64,000 nt of DNA from Bradyrhizobium sp. ARR65 (lineage in GTDB: Bacteria; Pseudomonadota; Alphaproteobacteria; Rhizobiales; Xanthobacteraceae). The position numbers and the translations under genes are program-made. Below, piece after piece: positions 61,114 to 64,000 of the stretch (the first letter of the stretch is position 1; every line of letters begins with the position of its first letter). The notes under the pieces are model-generated. The model was not told where the DNA came from, made no database searches, and saw only the letters and a list, made by a program, of their open reading frames with translations. Location: assembly GCF_000472385.1 (NCBI RefSeq), contig NZ_AWZU01000019.1, positions 62,309 to 126,308 of the forward strand. Direction: 5' to 3'.

Positions 61114-64000
61114 ATGCCCAACAAAATGTTGATCGATGCCACCCACCCGGAAGAGACCCGGGTTGTCGTGGTCCGCGGCAATCGTGTCGAGGAGTTTGAT
61201 TTCGAGACCGCTCAGCGCAAGCAGCTCCGCGGCAATATCTACCTGGCCAAGGTGACGCGGGTAGAACCATCACTGCAGGCGGCCTTTGTCGAATATGGCG
61301 GTAACCGCCATGGCTTTCTGGCCTTCAGCGAAATCCATCCCGACTATTACCAGATCCCGGTCGCCGATCGCCAAGCGCTGATCGAAGCCGAAGAACGCGC
61401 CCATCGCGAGGCCGAGGAAGAGAACGAAAACCGTTCCAGCCGCCGCCGCTCTCGCCATCGCAGCTCGCGCCGGCGTGACCGTGACGAGCGCATCAGGAGC
61501 GGGATCGTCGAGGCTGCGGAAGCTGCCCCCGGCGGCGAGGCGACCGAGCCGCAAGAGACCGCCGAGCATCTGCACTCAGATGCCGAAGCGACAGCACCGC
61601 ATGAGGACGCTGGGCATGACGACGCCGCGGCCCGCGGCGAGGCGCATGAGCATGAGCATCACGACGATGAGCATGCGCATGATGATCACGACGGTCATGA
61701 CGATCACTATGATCAGGACGAACACGGCCATGAGCCGCATGCCGAGGGCGCGCATGAGGACGCCGTCCCGGCTGCGGCTTCGCGCGAAGTTCCCGCCTCC
61801 GTAGCGGCCGTTGCGCCTGACGTGCTGGAGGCCCCCGAAGTTCACGAGGTCGACGACCACACCAAGGACGAAGTCGAGACGCTTCAGCATGGCGCGGATG
61901 CGCCCGAGGCCTCCGACGGCGAGCATGCCTCCGACGAACATGCCGCCGAGGATGAGGTCGCGTCCCCCGCTGACGAGCAGGCGGCTGCGCCCGCCGACGA
62001 GGAGGCTCACGAAGAAGAGGACGAGGAAACCGACGAGGCCGAGGAGACCGAGGAAGACCTCGTCGAGTCCGTTGGCGGCGACGACGTGCTGGAGGAAGTG
62101 CCCGAGCGGTCGTTCCGCCCGCGCCGCCAGTACAAGATCCAGGAAGTCATCAAGCGGCGCCAGGTGATGCTGGTGCAAGTCGTGAAGGAAGAGCGCGGCA
62201 ACAAGGGCGCAGCGCTGACCACCTATTTGTCGCTGGCCGGCCGCTACGCGGTGCTGATGCCCAACACGGCACGCGGCGGCGGCATCAGCCGCAAGATCAC
62301 CTCCGCCCAGGACCGTTCGCGGCTGAAGGAAGTGGTGCAGGATCTGGATGTACCCGAGGGCATGGGCATCATCCTGCGCACAGCTGGAGCGTCGCGCACG
62401 CCCCAGGAGATCAAGCGCGACTTCGAATATCTGCTCCGCCTCTGGGAGACCGTGCGCGACACCACGCTGAAGTCGCAGGCGCCGACCCTCGTTTATGAGG
62501 AAGGCTCGCTGATCAAGCGCTCGCTGCGTGACCTCTACAACAAGGAGATCGACGAGATCCTGGTCGCCGGCGAACCCGGCTACCGCGAAGCGCACGACTT
62601 CATGAAGATGCTGATGCCTTCCAATGTGAAGGTGGTGAAGCAATATCGCGACGGCCAGCCGCTGTTCTCGCGCATGGGCGTGGAAAGCCAGTTGGACGCG
62701 ATGTTCTCACCAGTCGTGCAGTTGCGTTCCGGCGGCTACATCGTGATCAACCAGACCGAAGCGCTGGTCTCGATCGACGTCAACTCCGGCCGCGCCACCC
62801 GCGAGCACCACATCGAGGACACCGCGCTGAAGACGAATCTGGAGGCGGCCGAAGAGGTCGCGCGCCAGCTTCGTTTGCGCGACCTCGCCGGCCTGATCGT
62901 CATCGATTTCATCGACATGGACGAGAAGCGCAACAATCGCGCGGTCGAGCGCAAGCTGTCGGATTGCCTGCGGCAGGATCGCGCGCGCATCCAGGTCGGC
63001 CGCATCTCGCATTTCGGCCTTTTGGAGATGTCGCGCCAGCGGATCCGCGCCAGCGTGCTCGAGAGTTCCACCGAGCCCTGCCCGCAATGCGGCGGCACCG
63101 GCCATGTACGCTCGGTCTCCTCGGTCGCGCTGCAGCTCTTGCGGGGCCTTGAGGAAATCCTGATGAAGGGCGCGACCCACAATCTCGTGGTCCGCACCCG
63201 TACCGATGTCGCGCTCTATGTGCTCAACCACAAGCGCGGCCACCTGCGCGACCTCGAGAACAGCTTCAAGGTCACGCTCTCGGTGATTGCCGATCCCACC
63301 GTGAGCGGCCAGCAATCCTACATCATCGATCGTGGCGAGCAGGTCCATACGCTCGAGGCCGCCAAGGCGCTGCTCGCCGCGCAAGCGGCCGCCGCCCCGC
63401 CGCCGAGCGAGGAGATTTACGAGGAGGAAGAGCCCTTCGACATCGAACGCGAATCCGAGGTGGAAACCGAGGAGACGGAGGGACTCTCCGACGAGGTTTC
63501 GGCCCGGGAGGCCGGCGAAGGCGAAGCGCCGCAGGAAGGTCCGCGCCGCAGGCGGCGTCGGCGCCGGCGTGGCCGCGGCGGCGGTGGCGAGGTTCGCGAA
63601 GGCGCGCCGCGCGAGGAGCAGGAAGGCATCTTTGCCGAGCCGGGCGCCGTTTCCGAGGCGCAGGCCGAGGAAGGCGAAGCCGAGGAGGACGAATCCGAAG
63701 AAGCCGTTGCGCGTGCCGATCAGGCGGCGGGCGGCGAGCGGCGACCGCGCCGGCGGGGCCGTCGCGGCGGGCGGCGCCGACGCGGTGCTGGCGGCACGGA
63801 CGATGGATTGGCCGGCTCGATCGCCGACGAACTCGTGCCGCCTCCGGACTCCGAAGCCGTCAATGCGGTTGCCGATTTCGACAGCGGCACCTCGCCTGCA
63901 ACGTTACCCGAGGCGCAGCCGGGACCCATTGCGCCGGCTCCCGAACCGCAGCCCGCGCCCGAACCTGCCGCGCAGGAAGTGGCAAGCGCACCAACGGCGG
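61114..64000 (+). CDS. rne: Ribonuclease E, 5' part (cut by window edge)
   Basis: Endoribonuclease of the RNA degradosome; 962 codons are visible and no stop is reached. ATG 61114 gives MPNKMLIDATHPEETRVVVV. The S1 domain (VTRVEPSLQAAFVEYGGNRHGFLAF...) is split by about 250 residues (87-339) that are Arg-rich at first, then acidic with 13 histidines in residues 178-214. It resumes at YKIQEVIKRRQVMLVQVVKEERGNKGAAL. Catalytic metal-binding aspartates are in VSIDVNSGRAT and VIDFIDMDEKRNN. The zinc-link is PCPQCGGTGH. The C-terminal part is acidic with Arg-rich RNA-binding stretches (GPRRRRRRRRRGRGGGGEV). Confidence 0.95.
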   Translation, partial: MPNKMLIDATHPEETRVVVVRGNRVEEFDFETAQRKQLRGNIYLAKVTRVEPSLQAAFVEYGGNRHGFLAFSEIHPDYYQIPVADRQALIEAEERAHREAEEENENRSSRRRSRHRSSRRRDRDERIRSGIVEAAEAAPGGEATEPQETAEHLHSDAEATAPHEDAGHDDAAARGEAHEHEHHDDEHAHDDHDGHDDHYDQDEHGHEPHAEGAHEDAVPAAASREVPASVAAVAPDVLEAPEVHEVDDHTKDEVETLQHGADAPEASDGEHASDEHAAEDEVASPADEQAAAPADEEAHEEEDEETDEAEETEEDLVESVGGDDVLEEVPERSFRPRRQYKIQEVIKRRQVMLVQVVKEERGNKGAALTTYLSLAGRYAVLMPNTARGGGISRKITSAQDRSRLKEVVQDLDVPEGMGIILRTAGASRTPQEIKRDFEYLLRLWETVRDTTLKSQAPTLVYEEGSLIKRSLRDLYNKEIDEILVAGEPGYREAHDFMKMLMPSNVKVVKQYRDGQPLFSRMGVESQLDAMFSPVVQLRSGGYIVINQTEALVSIDVNSGRATREHHIEDTALKTNLEAAEEVARQLRLRDLAGLIVIDFIDMDEKRNNRAVERKLSDCLRQDRARIQVGRISHFGLLEMSRQRIRASVLESSTEPCPQCGGTGHVRSVSSVALQLLRGLEEILMKGATHNLVVRTRTDVALYVLNHKRGHLRDLENSFKVTLSVIADPTVSGQQSYIIDRGEQVHTLEAAKALLAAQAAAAPPPSEEIYEEEEPFDIERESEVETEETEGLSDEVSAREAGEGEAPQEGPRRRRRRRRRGRGGGGEVREGAPREEQEGIFAEPGAVSEAQAEEGEAEEDESEEAVARADQAAGGERRPRRRGRRGGRRRRGAGGTDDGLAGSIADELVPPPDSEAVNAVADFDSGTSPATLPEAQPGPIAPAPEPQPAPEPAAQEVASAPTA

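Overview
The window reads as a chromosomal segment of an alphaproteobacterium of the Bradyrhizobium / Nitrobacteraceae type. The grounds are high GC, porin-like outer-membrane proteins whose mature N-terminus is AADLAARPYTKAP, a polyhydroxyalkanoate synthase, a nifS-sufBCDS-sufT-sufA operon, and several families of palindromic intergenic repeats of the kind common in rhizobial genomes. The assignment comes from protein and repeat character only. I saw no rRNA or tRNA gene, insertion sequence, prophage, integrase or CRISPR array.

Layout. 0-9.8 kb: amino-acid metabolism on the minus strand (homoserine dehydrogenase, cut by the window edge; an AlaC-type aminotransferase; threonine dehydratase; argC with a PaiB-like gene), a lipoprotein, phaC and a MAPEG protein on the plus strand, then an MBL hydrolase and a DedA protein. 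10-19.3 kb: parE, two related outer-membrane barrels flanking a 61-residue membrane protein and an SDR, a decayed caspase-like gene, a DEAD-box helicase, a GGDEF diguanylate cyclase and a TfoX-like protein. 19.4-26.4 kb: a complete SUF iron-sulfur operon. 26.7-35.7 kb: small metabolic and stress genes (alpha/beta hydrolase, DUF1697, SMR transporter, GST, anmK), tyrS, an MFS transporter, a chemoreceptor, and a membrane protein preceded by a 24-residue micro-protein. 35.8-44.1 kb: a very large AsmA-like envelope protein, a peroxiredoxin with a lysine-rich tail, an M23 peptidase and a DUF5666/DUF6502 pair.

44.1-53.3 kb is the most unusual part. It is a compact surface-glycan cluster: a small membrane ORF, one protein joining a GT4 glycosyltransferase to an ABC-2 (Wzm-like) permease, the partner ATPase, a second GT4 and a WaaL/Wzy-type ligase. 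After an inserted convergent solute-binding-protein gene comes a NodU/CmcH-type carbamoyltransferase. Together they could assemble, export, ligate and carbamoylate a polysaccharide.

53.3-64 kb: an EamA exporter, a 3-hydroxyisobutyrate-dehydrogenase-like enzyme, prfB with its programmed +1 frameshift, PBP1A, an AMIN-domain amidase, and the start of an RNase E with a large acidic, histidine-rich insertion in its S1 domain and a long leader. PBP1A, the amidase, anmK, the M23 peptidase and the AsmA-like protein give the segment an envelope-maintenance flavour.
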